From contig DASYPP010000035.1 in NCBI GenBank assembly GCA_036006525.1, forward strand, positions 1 to 54,716: a stretch of DNA of 54,716 bases, given 5' to 3'. This DNA comes from DASYPP01 sp036006525. Lineage in GTDB: Bacteria > Gemmatimonadota > Gemmatimonadetes > Gemmatimonadales > GWC2-71-9. Positions within the stretch are counted from its first letter, which is position 1. Every line of letters starts with the position of its first letter. Shown here piece after piece: positions 16,028 through 25,104 of the stretch. A program made the translations under genes and the position numbers. The notes beneath the pieces are model-generated. The model saw only the letters and a list, made by a program, of their open reading frames with translations. It ran no database searches and was not told where the DNA came from.

Positions 16028-17662
16028 CTACCTTATCCTGGCTTCTCCCGCCGCTTTGAACTCGGAGCCCCGGTTCCAGATTGGTTGAGAAGCGGCATTG
16101 GCCACCGCGATCGCCGTGCGAACGATGACCCGCACCTGCTGCACGGCTCCATCCATGGTGAACCAGGGCAGGATCTCGTCCGAGGGCTGGTGGTAGCGCT
16201 TGTCGGTGTACTCCTCACGTTGCCGGGCACCCCAGCCCGCCGGTTTCCCGATGTAGTCGTTCCCACCCTCAAGCGAGAGGCTTGGCACGCCGCCCCGGGC
16301 GAAAGGAAAGTGGTCCGAACGGAAGAACGCGCCCCTGATCAGCGCGTCGGTATCCACGGTGACCCGAAGCGCCTCGCTCCGGGCGGCCCGTTGGAAGATC
16401 TCGCCGAGCGAACTCTGGTCGGTGCCAAGTGCCGAGATGTCGCGGGTCCGGCCATAGAGGTTCATGACGTCCATGTTGAGCACTGCCGCCAGGTTCTTGA
16501 GCGGCAGGGTGGGGTTCGTCGCGAAGGCCTGGGAGCCGATAAGTCCTGATTCCTCGGCGGTGAACGCCATAAACAGTATCGATCGCGCCGGGTGTACACC
16601 GCTCCGGGTGAACGCCTCGGCCGCCGCCAGCACCGCTGCGGTTCCCGACGCGTTGTCCTCGGCCCCGTTGTAGATCGAGTCCCCGTTGACCGGCGCCCGG
16701 ACGCCGAGGTGGTCGTAGTGTCCGCCGATGAGCACCGCTTCCCTCGCCAGCGGGCCATGTCCCGGCCACCGCCCGATCACGTTGAAGGTGGCCGAGCGGC
16801 GGATTTCACTGCGGATCGTGGTTTCAACCCCGACGGTGAGCGGCACCGGGCGGAAATCACGCCGCGCCGCGGCGGGCATCAGCTGGGCGAGGTCGGCCCC
16901 ACCGCGACGCACCAGGTCGCTAGCCGTGCTCTCGGTGAGCCACCCGGCGAACTTGAGCGAAGTCGGCGGAGTCTCCAGGCGAACCTGGGCGCCGGTCCAG
17001 GAGGACTGCACCGTGGTCCACGGGTACGTCGCGCTCTCGGTGGTGTGGACCATGAGAATGCCGGCCGCTCCCTGACGTGCCGCCTCTTCGATCTTGTAGG
17101 TCCACCGGCCGTAGTAGGTGAGCGCCTTTCCCTTGAAGATCGTCGAGTCGCGGAGCCCGGGATCGTTCACCAGCACCAGGACGATCTTGTCCTTGACGTC
17201 GACGCCGCGGTAATCATCCCACTGGTACTCCGGCGCCACGATGCCGTAACCCACGAATACGACGTCTCCCCTCCCTCGCACTTCAGGCTCGTTCCGCATG
17301 GACCAGAGCACGAAGTCGTCCCGGTAGGTGAGACTCCGCGGCTGGCTGCCGGTCAGTGACAAACTGGGCGACGGGGTAAGTGAAATGACCGGTACCCGGT
17401 GGAAGTAGGAGCCGCTGTCTCCCGCCGGTTCCAGTCCCAGGCGTTCGAATTGCGCGGCGATGTATTTCGCCGCGAGCTCGCCGCCCCGGGTGGCCGGCGC
17501 CCGGCCTTCAAGCAGATCGTTGGACAGAAACTCAAGGTGAGCGCGAAGCACCTTTCCATCCACTTCCTGCGCCACGCGGCTGGCCGTGGTTGCCGTCTGT
17601 GCTGACAGTCCCGGCACCGTAAGAAGGGTCAGCGCCAGGATGACATAGCTTTTCCGATTCAT
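16028..17662 (-). CDS. Secreted M28 family zinc aminopeptidase, paralogue A
   Basis: ATG 17662 gives a signal peptide (MNRKSYVILALTLLTVPGLS, cleaved at SAQ); the frame is open to 17734. The protein has about 544 residues. A mature N-terminal helical part (AHLEFLSNDLLEGRAPATRG) precedes a PA-like insert (VFVGYGIVAPEYQWDDYRGV). The M28 catalytic domain holds GGHYDHLGV (His ligand), YNGAEDNASGTAAVL (bridging Asp), FTAEESGLIGSQAF (Glu base and Glu ligand), LNMDVMN and RYHQPSDE (last His). All expected zinc ligands are present. It should cleave N-terminal residues from peptides in the periplasm. It lies 38 nt downstream of a closely related gene (17701-19314). Confidence 0.93.
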   Translation of the reverse strand: MNRKSYVILALTLLTVPGLSAQTATTASRVAQEVDGKVLRAHLEFLSNDLLEGRAPATRGGELAAKYIAAQFERLGLEPAGDSGSYFHRVPVISLTPSPSLSLTGSQPRSLTYRDDFVLWSMRNEPEVRGRGDVVFVGYGIVAPEYQWDDYRGVDVKDKIVLVLVNDPGLRDSTIFKGKALTYYGRWTYKIEEAARQGAAGILMVHTTESATYPWTTVQSSWTGAQVRLETPPTSLKFAGWLTESTASDLVRRGGADLAQLMPAAARRDFRPVPLTVGVETTIRSEIRRSATFNVIGRWPGHGPLAREAVLIGGHYDHLGVRAPVNGDSIYNGAEDNASGTAAVLAAAEAFTRSGVHPARSILFMAFTAEESGLIGSQAFATNPTLPLKNLAAVLNMDVMNLYGRTRDISALGTDQSSLGEIFQRAARSEALRVTVDTDALIRGAFFRSDHFPFARGGVPSLSLEGGNDYIGKPAGWGARQREEYTDKRYHQPSDEILPWFTMDGAVQQVRVIVRTAIAVANAASQPIWNRGSEFKAAGEARIR

Positions 17663-17700
17663 CCGAGATCTCGCTTTCGTGTGCGTCAATGTTTCTTTCC

Positions 17701-19314
17701 CTACTTCCTTTGGAACGGCGAGTCCGGATTCCATGCCGGAAACCGGGGCGCCATCGCCACCGCGTACAACGTCCGCGCCAGGACCCGCAGATCAGCGGCG
17801 CTTCCTTCAAACGAATACCAGTCCTGCATTTCGTCGGCGGGCTGGTGATACCGGGTGCTCAGGTATTCATTGAGCTTCTGCTGCATCCATCCCGCCGGCT
17901 TGCCTATGGCCTTGTAGCCGCCCCACACGAAGAGCGATGGAACGCCGGCATCGGCAAAGCTAAAGTGATCCGACCGGTTGAAGAAATGCTGATCTTCCAG
18001 GAACTTTTCCTCGTCGGCGCTGATGCCGACGGTGAGGCCCTCTACCCGCGCGGCGTTCCGAAATACGGTGCCCAGGCTGGAATAGTCGAGGCCCAGCGCA
18101 TAGGTGTCGCTGGTCTTCGCATACACGTTGATCCCGTCCAGGTTGAGCATGGCCACGGTGCTCGCCAACGGAAAGATTGGCGCCCGGACGTACGCTTGCG
18201 ATCCCAGCAGTCCCTCCTCCTCGGCATCGAACGCGATAAAGAGCACCGAACGCCGAGGAACGACGCCGGAGCGAGCGAAGGCCTCGGCCGTCACCAGCAA
18301 CGCGGCGATCCCGTTGGCATTGTCCTCGGTGCCGTTGTAAATCGAGTCGCCGTTCACCGGCGATCCAATTCCCAGGTGATCGTAGTGCCCGCCCAGGACG
18401 ACGATTTGACCGGCCGTGGGACCCTGTCCCGGCCACAGCCCGAGGACATTGCGGCCCTGGATCGTGCGGACTCTGGTCGACGTTGCGACGCTCAAGTCCA
18501 GGTTGACCGGCAGGGCGCGGTGGTTCGCACGCGCGCTGCTGATCATGAGAGTGGAAAGATCCAGGCCTGCCAGCCGCAGCAACCGCGCCGCCGCGGAATC
18601 GCGGATCCAGCCCGAAATACCTCGGGGACGCCGGTCGGGCTCCAACAGCGCAATACTCTCATGGAACCACCCGCGAGATATGTTCCCCCACGGGTATCCG
18701 GTCGCCGCACGACTATGAATGACCAGGACGCCGATTGCACCATGCCGTAACGCTTCCTGCGTCTTGGCGATGCGGTTGGAGTTGCTGGCGCTCTTGAAAA
18801 GCGTGCTGTCGACCTGGCCCGGGTTCCCCGCCAGGGCAATCACCAGTTTTCCCCGGACATCCGCGTCCGCGTAGTCGTCCCAGTGATTCTCCGGGGAGAC
18901 GATGCCGTATCCGACGAAGACTGCTGGACCGCGGTACTCCTGGACCGTGTCGCCCCCCCAGAGGAGAAGGGCCTGATCATCACCCGGAGCAAATTGCTCG
19001 CTGCCGGCAGTCAGCTCGGATCGCACGACCTGGTCGGCCTTCAGGGTGAACGGTTGAAACCACCCGCTGTCCTGACCGGCCGGGCGCAAGCCCATGCGCT
19101 CGAATTGGGTCGCTATGTAATTCGCCGCGAGCCTGCCGCCCCTGGTCCCCGGGCCGCGTCCCTCCATCAGGTCATCGGACAGGTAACGAAAGTGACTTTC
19201 GAATGCCTTGAGGTTGATCCCGGATACAATGCGAGTGAGCGGGCCGACCGGTTGCTGCGCGTGTGCGGCCTGGCCGATGACGAGGCCGGTGAGAACGAAG
19301 AGCTGACGAATCAT
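17701..19314 (-). CDS. Secreted M28 family zinc aminopeptidase, paralogue B
   Basis: ATG 19314 follows CAGGAAACA and overlaps the upstream hydrolase stop (ATGA). The protein has about 537 residues and a signal peptide (MIRQLFVLTGLVIGQAAHAQ). Domain order matches paralogue A: helical N-terminus (FRYLSDDLMEGRGPGTRG), PA-like insert (VFVGYGIVSPENHWDDYADA) and M28 catalytic core with GGHYDHLGI, YNGTEDNANGIAALL, FDAEEEGLLGSQAY, NRSDHFSFADAGVPSLF and RYHQPADEM. Ligands are complete. The near-identical motif layout shows a tandem duplication. Differences in the substrate-facing segments suggest different peptide preference (inference). Confidence 0.93.
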   Translation of the reverse strand: MIRQLFVLTGLVIGQAAHAQQPVGPLTRIVSGINLKAFESHFRYLSDDLMEGRGPGTRGGRLAANYIATQFERMGLRPAGQDSGWFQPFTLKADQVVRSELTAGSEQFAPGDDQALLLWGGDTVQEYRGPAVFVGYGIVSPENHWDDYADADVRGKLVIALAGNPGQVDSTLFKSASNSNRIAKTQEALRHGAIGVLVIHSRAATGYPWGNISRGWFHESIALLEPDRRPRGISGWIRDSAAARLLRLAGLDLSTLMISSARANHRALPVNLDLSVATSTRVRTIQGRNVLGLWPGQGPTAGQIVVLGGHYDHLGIGSPVNGDSIYNGTEDNANGIAALLVTAEAFARSGVVPRRSVLFIAFDAEEEGLLGSQAYVRAPIFPLASTVAMLNLDGINVYAKTSDTYALGLDYSSLGTVFRNAARVEGLTVGISADEEKFLEDQHFFNRSDHFSFADAGVPSLFVWGGYKAIGKPAGWMQQKLNEYLSTRYHQPADEMQDWYSFEGSAADLRVLARTLYAVAMAPRFPAWNPDSPFQRK

Positions 19315-20210
19315 TGTTTCCTGTCGGGAGTGAGAAACTCTCTGATCAACTGCACCACCCGCTCCGGCTGTTCTACGTGGGGCCGGTGCCATGAGTTACC
19401 CAGCACGACCAGGCGCGAGTGGGGAATCGCGGCCGCCACCTCCCGGCCGATCCCCAGCGGGATCAAGGGGTCGAGGCCGCCCCAGATGATAAGCGTCGGC
19501 TGCCGGATCTCGCGGAAATGGTTCCTGAGCGCGGTGAAATCGAAATCGCGGAGAATCTCGGCCGCCGCCGCTCGCGCGATCGAGTCGGATCCTGCGTTGT
19601 CGGGCATATCCGGCGGATCCCTGAGCCAGGCCGGGTCCTCGATCGGCACCAGGATTTCTCGCGCTTTGACCGACCATCCGGCCAGCTCCCGCTCCGACGA
19701 GCTGAGCGGCCCCTTGCCGATCCCGAAATTGATCCCGTAGCCCGCGGTAGAGATGAGCACCAGGCCGACCACTCGGTCGGGCCGCGCCAGCGCCAGCGCC
19801 GCGGCGACCTCGCCTCCCATCGAGTGCCCGATCGCGACGATGGGCCCCTTGCTCCAGCGGTCGATCAGGTCGCCCACCCGGGCGACTGTTGAATCGAGGT
19901 TGTGGGAGCCCCGTGGATTCTCGCTCAGGCCGGAGCCCGGCAGGTCGATCGCGAGGATCGAGTAACGCGGCGCCAGGGCCTCCACCTCGCCCCGGAATGC
20001 CAGCAGCGATTCGCCATAGCCGTGCAGCAGCAGGAGCGTCGTGTCGCCCACCCCGGTACGCAGCGCGCGCACATGGCCACCGCCCGCCAGCAGCCACTCG
20101 GCCTGGTAGGGTTCCAGCCGGTGCATCCGCCGGTCCATCAGAAGCAGCAGCGGGACGGCCAGCAGCAGAGCGCCGGTCCACCACAGTCGGGTACGCACCG
20201 CGGGCCGCAT
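19311..20210 (-). CDS. Membrane-anchored alpha/beta hydrolase
   Basis: A 299-residue protein. A single N-terminal hydrophobic helix (WWTGALLLAVPLLLLMDRRM) anchors or exports it. The fold motifs follow: oxyanion loop LLLHGYGESLLAF, AIDLPGSGLSENP, nucleophile elbow GHSMGGEVAAALAL (Ser), acid strand IIWGGLDPLIPLG (Asp) and SWHRPHVEQPERV (His). The triad is complete. It is co-translated with its neighbours: TGATG overlap at 20212-20208 with the upstream gene and ATGA at 19314-19311 with the M28 gene. Substrate unknown; the context suggests hydrolysis of external nutrients. Confidence 0.9.
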   Translation of the reverse strand: MRPAVRTRLWWTGALLLAVPLLLLMDRRMHRLEPYQAEWLLAGGGHVRALRTGVGDTTLLLLHGYGESLLAFRGEVEALAPRYSILAIDLPGSGLSENPRGSHNLDSTVARVGDLIDRWSKGPIVAIGHSMGGEVAAALALARPDRVVGLVLISTAGYGINFGIGKGPLSSSERELAGWSVKAREILVPIEDPAWLRDPPDMPDNAGSDSIARAAAAEILRDFDFTALRNHFREIRQPTLIIWGGLDPLIPLGIGREVAAAIPHSRLVVLGNSWHRPHVEQPERVVQLIREFLTPDRKQ

Positions 20211-21085
20211 CAGTGCCCGCAGGTAATCCGCGAGATGCCGCCTCCCGCCATCGCCCGCTCGCTGCTGGTGGCGAGGGTGTCACCGTTGAGCCAGGCGATG
20301 CCCTCCCCCTGGACTTCCAGTCCGCGCGCGTCGCAGCGGAACCCGGTGTTGACCGGAGCAAACCGGGTCCCGTCGAACCGGAAAAAATAGATGTAGCGAT
20401 AGGTCCGCACCGCGACCCGCCCGGCCTCACCGAGCGAGGCATCGGTGACCAGGAATGAGCCGGCCTGGTTGGAGGGAATCGGCAATGTCTGGATCCGCTC
20501 GGCCTGAACTTCCGTGCGGCTCCAGGCCGAGCCCGGTACCCGGAACACGATCGGGCCTTCGGCCGATGTCTTGGTGATCAGGTAGACATCCTGCGCCGGA
20601 GTCACCAGGATCGCCTCGACGTTGTGCGGCTTGTCCGGGTAGGTGACCGTGAGAATCGCGTTGGGCCTTCCCACGCTGTCTCTGCCGGCCCTGGGTTCCC
20701 GGATACGGTAGATTCGTACCGAGGTTCGCCGTTCCCGGTTGTCTCCCGTGTCGGCGATGTAGAGGCAGTCGGCATTTCCGCAGCGCGCGCGTGCCATCGC
20801 CTCCCAGTCGACGTTCTCAGCCCCCTCAATCCGCACCACGCCCCGATCCCGGCCCAGCGTGTCCGTGGCGAACAGCTCGGCCCGATTGTCCGAATCGTTG
20901 AGGGTCCAGAAAATGTCCTTCTGGGTGGCACTGACAACCAGGGCTGAGCTTTCAGTAAGCCGCTGCTGCTGAAAGGGATGCTGGCCCAGGAAGGTGGCTT
21001 TGAGGTCGCCTGGAGCGGCCTGGCCCCACAGAAGTTCGGCTGGCTGCAACGCCAGGGACAAGAGAAGCGACAGGCGGATGAGCAT
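20210..21085 (-). CDS. Secreted beta-propeller-like protein, function unknown
   Basis: A 291-residue protein with a signal peptide (MLIRLSLLLSLALQPAELLW). The body has repeated strands of propeller character (IFWTLNDSDNRAELFATDTL, YIADTGDNRERRTSVRIYRI, VYLITKTSAEGPIVFRVPG). Four Cys residues are visible: C-N-A-D-C, one in GFRCDARG and one in the C-terminal ITCGH. The internal YIADTGDN pattern resembles NHL or YncE-type blades. It is the first gene of the minus-strand operon ending at 16028, so it may help bind or sense the substrates of the hydrolase and peptidases (inference). Confidence 0.65.
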   Translation of the reverse strand: MLIRLSLLLSLALQPAELLWGQAAPGDLKATFLGQHPFQQQRLTESSALVVSATQKDIFWTLNDSDNRAELFATDTLGRDRGVVRIEGAENVDWEAMARARCGNADCLYIADTGDNRERRTSVRIYRIREPRAGRDSVGRPNAILTVTYPDKPHNVEAILVTPAQDVYLITKTSAEGPIVFRVPGSAWSRTEVQAERIQTLPIPSNQAGSFLVTDASLGEAGRVAVRTYRYIYFFRFDGTRFAPVNTGFRCDARGLEVQGEGIAWLNGDTLATSSERAMAGGGISRITCGH

Positions 21086-21177
21086 TACTGAATGGTATCA
21101 CCGGATCGGTCAAACCGAGTCAACTTGATCCCACCCCCGCGTCCTGTCATCTTTGGTTTCCCGGAACCGGAATATCC

Positions 21178-23214
21178 ATGCTCGAAAGCCTCAAGAACCG
21201 CCCGACGCCCAAGTTGCCCGAGCAGGTGCGGTTTGCCGGCCGGATACTCTTCCTCACGGAAGATCCTGCCCTGATCCGAAGCCAGCTTGAGGGGAAGGAC
21301 CTCGCCTGGAACCCCTCGATTGGGCTGCGCAGCGACATCTCGACCGACGAAATCACTCCCGCGTACATCTGCTACTACTTCGATGAGACCCTCGGTGAAT
21401 TCCCCTATCTGGGTCTCAAGGCCGGTGAAGAGTTCCCGCTGGGCCGTGGCTCGGTCAAACAGGGTGGCTTCGTCGTGTCGGTGAGCGGAAAACGGCGGGG
21501 CAAGGGTTCCAGCCGGGAGCAATCGCCCTACGCCGAGATGATGGCCGGGATCCAGCTGGTGATCGCGGAGAATATCGAGCGGATTTACCGGGAGAACTGC
21601 CAGAACCTCGGCCTGTTCACCAGTACCGATTTCGGGCTGATCGAGCGCATCCGGCGCGGTGAGTCGATACCCCTGGCCGAGTTCACCAGCGGCGAGGGCG
21701 AGATCACCCGCGGCATCATCGAGCACGGCGGCCTGTTCCAGTACAACGTGGCCCGGATCCAGGGCAAGGTCACCGTGCCCTCGCTCAAGACTGCCCGCCG
21801 GCCCATGACGCTCGCCGAGAAGATCATCGCCCGGCACTGGGTCACCGACCTCTCGGCGGGCCGGATCGGCGCCCCGTATGTCCAACCTGGCGATGAGGGC
21901 TTCATCCGGACTGATATCCGCTTCAGCCACGAATACGTCACCCCGATGTCGGCCATCTTCTGGCGCGACTACGTGGGAATCGGCGAGAAAGTGGTGGACC
22001 CCGGTTCGATCTTCTTCTTCCGGGACCATCTCACCTTCCTCGAGCTTGCCATGACCGACGAGCGAAAGGCCGAGGGCCTGCTCGACGTAGCGCTGGAGCT
22101 CAAGAAGAAACAGGAGGACTTCGCGGCGGAGCAGGGCATCAAGCTCTACGGCGAACTGCCCCGGCTGGGGCCCAACATGCTGGTCCAGGGTTCCGAGGCG
22201 ATCTGCCATTCCAAGATCCTGGAGCAGCACGCGCTCCCCGGCCAGGTGATCATCGGCAGCGACAGCCATACGCCGCACGCCGGTGCCATGGGAAGCCTGG
22301 CCTTTGGGGTGGGAACCACCGCCATTTTCAATTCCTGGCTGACCAAGGATGTTCGCATCAAGGTCCCGCCCTCGGTGCTGATCCGGGTGAACGGCCAGAA
22401 ACCGGAGAACGTGACCGCGAAGGACTTCATGCTTCAGATCCTTCGCCAGCCCTACGTGAAGACCGGCAAGGCCATTGGAAAGATCGTCGAGTATGCCGGC
22501 GACTCGGTGCAGACCCTTTCCATTGATGAGCGGGCCACCATGACCAACATGGCGGCCGAGGTCGGAGCGTTTACCGGGCTGATCCGGCCCGATGAGAAAA
22601 ACGTCGAGTTCCTGGTGCGGGAGCGGGGCATGGCGCCGGAAAAGGCCCGGGCCATGCTCCAGGGAATGTTCTCCGACCCGGACGCGGTCTACGAGGAAAT
22701 CATCGAGATCGACGCCCGGAGCCTGCGGCCCATGATCGCGCTGCCGGGCGACCCGGGAAACGGGTTGCAGATCGAGGAGCTGGGGGCGCCGGTCAAGATC
22801 GACATCGCCTACGCCGGGAGCTGCACCGCGGGGAAGAAGGAGGACATGGACATGTATGCCCGGGTTCTCCGGGAAGCGGCCGAGCAGGGCGAGCGGATTC
22901 ACCCGGACGTCCGCTTCTATATCCAGTTCGGCAGCCAGGATGTGAAGCGGTATGCCGAGCAGAAGGGTTATGTCGAGGTCTTCAGGGCGGTGGGCGCGGA
23001 GATCATCGAGCCCAGTTGTGGCGCCTGCATCAATGCCGGTCCCGGCGTGTCCTACGACCGGAAGACCGTGACCGTGAGCGCGATCAACCGGAATTTCCCG
23101 GGCCGCTCAGGGCCGGGGCAGCTCTACCTGGCCAGCCCGTATACGACGGCGGCCAGCGCCTTGGCCGGCCACATCACTGCGTGGGAACCGGAAAGCGCGC
23201 TGGCCCGGAAATGA
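21178..23214 (+). CDS. Aconitase/isopropylmalate-isomerase family hydratase with swivel domain first
   Basis: A 678-residue single-chain Fe-S hydro-lyase. Residues about 45-215 look like the small-subunit (LeuD-like) swivel domain (LRSDISTDEITPAYICYYFD, FPLGRGSVKQGGFVVSVSGK, GKGSSREQSPYAEMMAG). Residues about 220-660 form the large-subunit (LeuC-like) catalytic domain: HEYVTPMSAIFW, IIGSDSHTPHAGAMGSLAFG, IAYAGSCTAGKKEDM and EPSCGACINAGPG. The three cluster cysteines (SC-T, SC-GA-C) are all there. In LeuC/LeuD and AcnA the swivel domain is separate or C-terminal; here it precedes the catalytic part without AcnB's HEAT domain. The substrate could be aconitate, isopropylmalate or a methylated analogue. 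No leuB or gltA is nearby. Confidence 0.9.
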   Translation: MLESLKNRPTPKLPEQVRFAGRILFLTEDPALIRSQLEGKDLAWNPSIGLRSDISTDEITPAYICYYFDETLGEFPYLGLKAGEEFPLGRGSVKQGGFVVSVSGKRRGKGSSREQSPYAEMMAGIQLVIAENIERIYRENCQNLGLFTSTDFGLIERIRRGESIPLAEFTSGEGEITRGIIEHGGLFQYNVARIQGKVTVPSLKTARRPMTLAEKIIARHWVTDLSAGRIGAPYVQPGDEGFIRTDIRFSHEYVTPMSAIFWRDYVGIGEKVVDPGSIFFFRDHLTFLELAMTDERKAEGLLDVALELKKKQEDFAAEQGIKLYGELPRLGPNMLVQGSEAICHSKILEQHALPGQVIIGSDSHTPHAGAMGSLAFGVGTTAIFNSWLTKDVRIKVPPSVLIRVNGQKPENVTAKDFMLQILRQPYVKTGKAIGKIVEYAGDSVQTLSIDERATMTNMAAEVGAFTGLIRPDEKNVEFLVRERGMAPEKARAMLQGMFSDPDAVYEEIIEIDARSLRPMIALPGDPGNGLQIEELGAPVKIDIAYAGSCTAGKKEDMDMYARVLREAAEQGERIHPDVRFYIQFGSQDVKRYAEQKGYVEVFRAVGAEIIEPSCGACINAGPGVSYDRKTVTVSAINRNFPGRSGPGQLYLASPYTTAASALAGHITAWEPESALARK

Positions 23215-23219
23215 TCCAA

Positions 23220-23246
23220 CCCCCGAACCGGGCCGCGATTCGGGGG
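23220..23246. terminator. Hairpin between aconitase homologue and hsp20
   Basis: CCCCCGAA (23220-23227) pairs perfectly with TTCGGGGG (23239-23246) across an 11-nt loop, 6 nt after the TGA of the aconitase-like gene and upstream of the convergent hsp20 stop. It lacks a clear U-tract. Confidence 0.55.
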
Positions 23247-23287
23247 CTGGCGATCAAGGCGACGTGCGGGCGGTCTTGGGACCAGCC

Positions 23288-23746
23288 TTACTTGATCAGG
23301 ATTTTATTGGCGGGGGTCGGCACAGCCTTCGGCAGCCGAACCACCAGAACGCCATCCTGGCACAGGGCCTCGATCTTGTTCTCGACCACCGGGCTCGGCA
23401 GCCGAACGTTGCGAACGAAGCGGCCGAATTCCCGCTCCTTCCACAGATAGTACTCCATCCCCTGCTCCTGCGAGATCTCCCGCTTACCCGTAATGGTGAG
23501 GACGTTTTCGACCAGGCTGATGTCCAGGTTCTCCTTGTTGATCCCGGGCACTTCCAGGCGAACCACGTACTCCTTGTCGTTCTCCGACAGGTCAAACGTC
23601 GGCAGCCAGGTGGCCACCGCGCCTACGGTCTCAAACGGCGGGAAGAGGGGTTCGTTGATGAACGGGGTCGCAAAGAAACGGTCAAACAGGCGGTCAATAT
23701 CTTCCTTCACCTTGCCAACGGCGGGTCCGGCCTTCATCACTTTCAT
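23288..23746 (-). CDS. Small heat-shock protein, Hsp20/alpha-crystallin family
   Basis: ATG 23746 is preceded by CCGGAGGAAACG, an excellent ribosome-binding site, so the longer frame to 23779 is not used. The chaperone has 152 residues. The alpha-crystallin domain covers residues about 48-140: FDLSENDKEYVVRLEVPGIN, ISLVENVLTITGKREI, FGRFVRNVRLPSPV and EALCQDGVLVVRLPKA. It ends with the I-x-I/V-type tail NKILIK. It holds unfolding proteins for refolding. The SD lies next to a short GC stem (CCGGT...GCCGG, 23758-23776 region), which might slow translation at low temperature, but this is weak. Confidence 0.93.
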   Translation of the reverse strand: MKVMKAGPAVGKVKEDIDRLFDRFFATPFINEPLFPPFETVGAVATWLPTFDLSENDKEYVVRLEVPGINKENLDISLVENVLTITGKREISQEQGMEYYLWKEREFGRFVRNVRLPSPVVENKIEALCQDGVLVVRLPKAVPTPANKILIK

Positions 23747-23838
23747 CGTTTCCTCCGGCTCGGGTTGAACCGGATGCAAGCTATCACTCCCGCGATGAAG
23801 CGCGGTTGAACCAGCAATGAAGGTTTGCTAAACAAGTC

Positions 23839-25050
23839 TTAATGAATTTGGGCGGGCAAGACTGCAGCGACCCGGGTGGACCGGACGCCGGCCGGCCGGA
23901 ACGCCGCGGCATCGTAGTAGCTTCGCGCATTCCATAGCACCCACGACTTGAGACCCAGGTCCTCAACGGCGCGGATCTGTTCCTTTACGTGAAAGGCGGT
24001 ATATCGCGGCGCTCCCAGGGTGAACGCCTGGAGCCAGGGCCGGATCTCGGCCGTCTTGCCGAGGGGTGCGGCCCGCTGGATCCCGTCCCGGAGGGCGCGA
24101 TGCACTACTTCGTAGGGCTCGCTGTTGGGATGCATGATCTCATAAAACCCGCCGTAGTAATGGCTGGGATACACCATGGGCAGGACGACATCGGCCGTCG
24201 TCACCAGGTCTTCCCACACCTGCCCGATCCCCATGTCCGCGGTAGCGCTCGCGGTCATCCCGAAAACGTCGATCGTGAACGGCACGCCGAGCGGCTTCAG
24301 CTGATCGCGCAACAGGCGGAGGTTCCGGACCACGCCGTCCCGGGTGGTCTCCTTGCCTTTGCGGCCGGGATATACCGCCTTCGCCATCAATGATCTCGGC
24401 TCGTCTGGAAACCGCACGTAGTCGAACTGCAGCTCGCCGAATCCCATCCGCACCGCTTCCTCACCCAGGTCCCCGGCGTAGACCCATACCGAGTCGGTAA
24501 ACGCGTCGACCCAGCCATGGCCTTTGCGGTCCTGCCATTGGCCGCCAGCGACGTCATGGATCGACCAGGCCGGCTTGTGGCTGGCGAGCAGCGGGTCCTT
24601 GGCGACCACGATCCGGGCGATCGGAAAGATCCCGTGGGCGTGGAGCACCGCCAGCCGCTCCCGCACATCGGGGGCGCGGACCTGCTGGTTGGCCGTGATC
24701 GCGATGGCGGTCGGGACCTTCGAAGGGTAGGTCAGGTATCCGGTGTCGTCCTTCACATCGATGACAAAGGCGTTGATCTCGGTAGTATCCGCCAGCCGCA
24801 CCAGGTCATAGAAGTGCTTCGAGCCAAAAGCCCAGGCATTGAGGTAGATCGCCCGGATCGACTGGGGAGGCGGCACCAGGGGCGGAGCCGGCCAGTCCAC
24901 CGGCTCCAGTTGCCGGGGGGTGCCAAGCATCATCCGATCGGAAGAGCTTCCCTCGCGGGGCAACTCGTCCCCCCACCGGGCGGTCTGGCCGGCCAGGGGA
25001 GCGACGAGGGATGCAAGCAGCAGGAGAGTGCAGAGGGGAGCGCGGTGCAT
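23839..25050 (-). CDS. Putative secreted glycoside hydrolase (DUF4015 type)
   Basis: ATG 25050 begins a signal peptide (MHRAPLCTLLLLASLVAPLA, cleaved near LAGQ); the frame is open to 25101. About 403 residues. The TIM-barrel-like body carries IRAIYLNAWAFGSKHFYDLV, NAFVIDVKDDTGYLTYPS, GFGELQFDYVRFPDEP (likely catalytic Asp of the DYVRFP motif), FTIDVFGMTAS and VVLPMVYPSHYYGGFY. These are hallmarks of the putative glycoside hydrolase family DUF4015. It probably cleaves a polysaccharide outside the inner membrane; substrate unknown. It follows the OmpA gene on the same strand with a 54-nt gap. Confidence 0.88.
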   Translation of the reverse strand: MHRAPLCTLLLLASLVAPLAGQTARWGDELPREGSSSDRMMLGTPRQLEPVDWPAPPLVPPPQSIRAIYLNAWAFGSKHFYDLVRLADTTEINAFVIDVKDDTGYLTYPSKVPTAIAITANQQVRAPDVRERLAVLHAHGIFPIARIVVAKDPLLASHKPAWSIHDVAGGQWQDRKGHGWVDAFTDSVWVYAGDLGEEAVRMGFGELQFDYVRFPDEPRSLMAKAVYPGRKGKETTRDGVVRNLRLLRDQLKPLGVPFTIDVFGMTASATADMGIGQVWEDLVTTADVVLPMVYPSHYYGGFYEIMHPNSEPYEVVHRALRDGIQRAAPLGKTAEIRPWLQAFTLGAPRYTAFHVKEQIRAVEDLGLKSWVLWNARSYYDAAAFRPAGVRSTRVAAVLPAQIH

Positions 25051-25104
25051 GGCGAAGTAAACTTGCAAGCCACGTGCCCATGGCGGTGTGCCATGGATCA
25101 CGTG

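Noticed and set aside
21085..22902. 605-residue minus-strand frame opposite the aconitase homologue
   Set aside because: Shadow frame; no family signature and no ribosome-binding site.
23747..23838. CIRCE element or RNA thermometer upstream of hsp20
   Set aside because: No TTAGCACTC-N9-GAGTGCTAA pattern; only a 5-bp stem beside the SD, too weak to claim.
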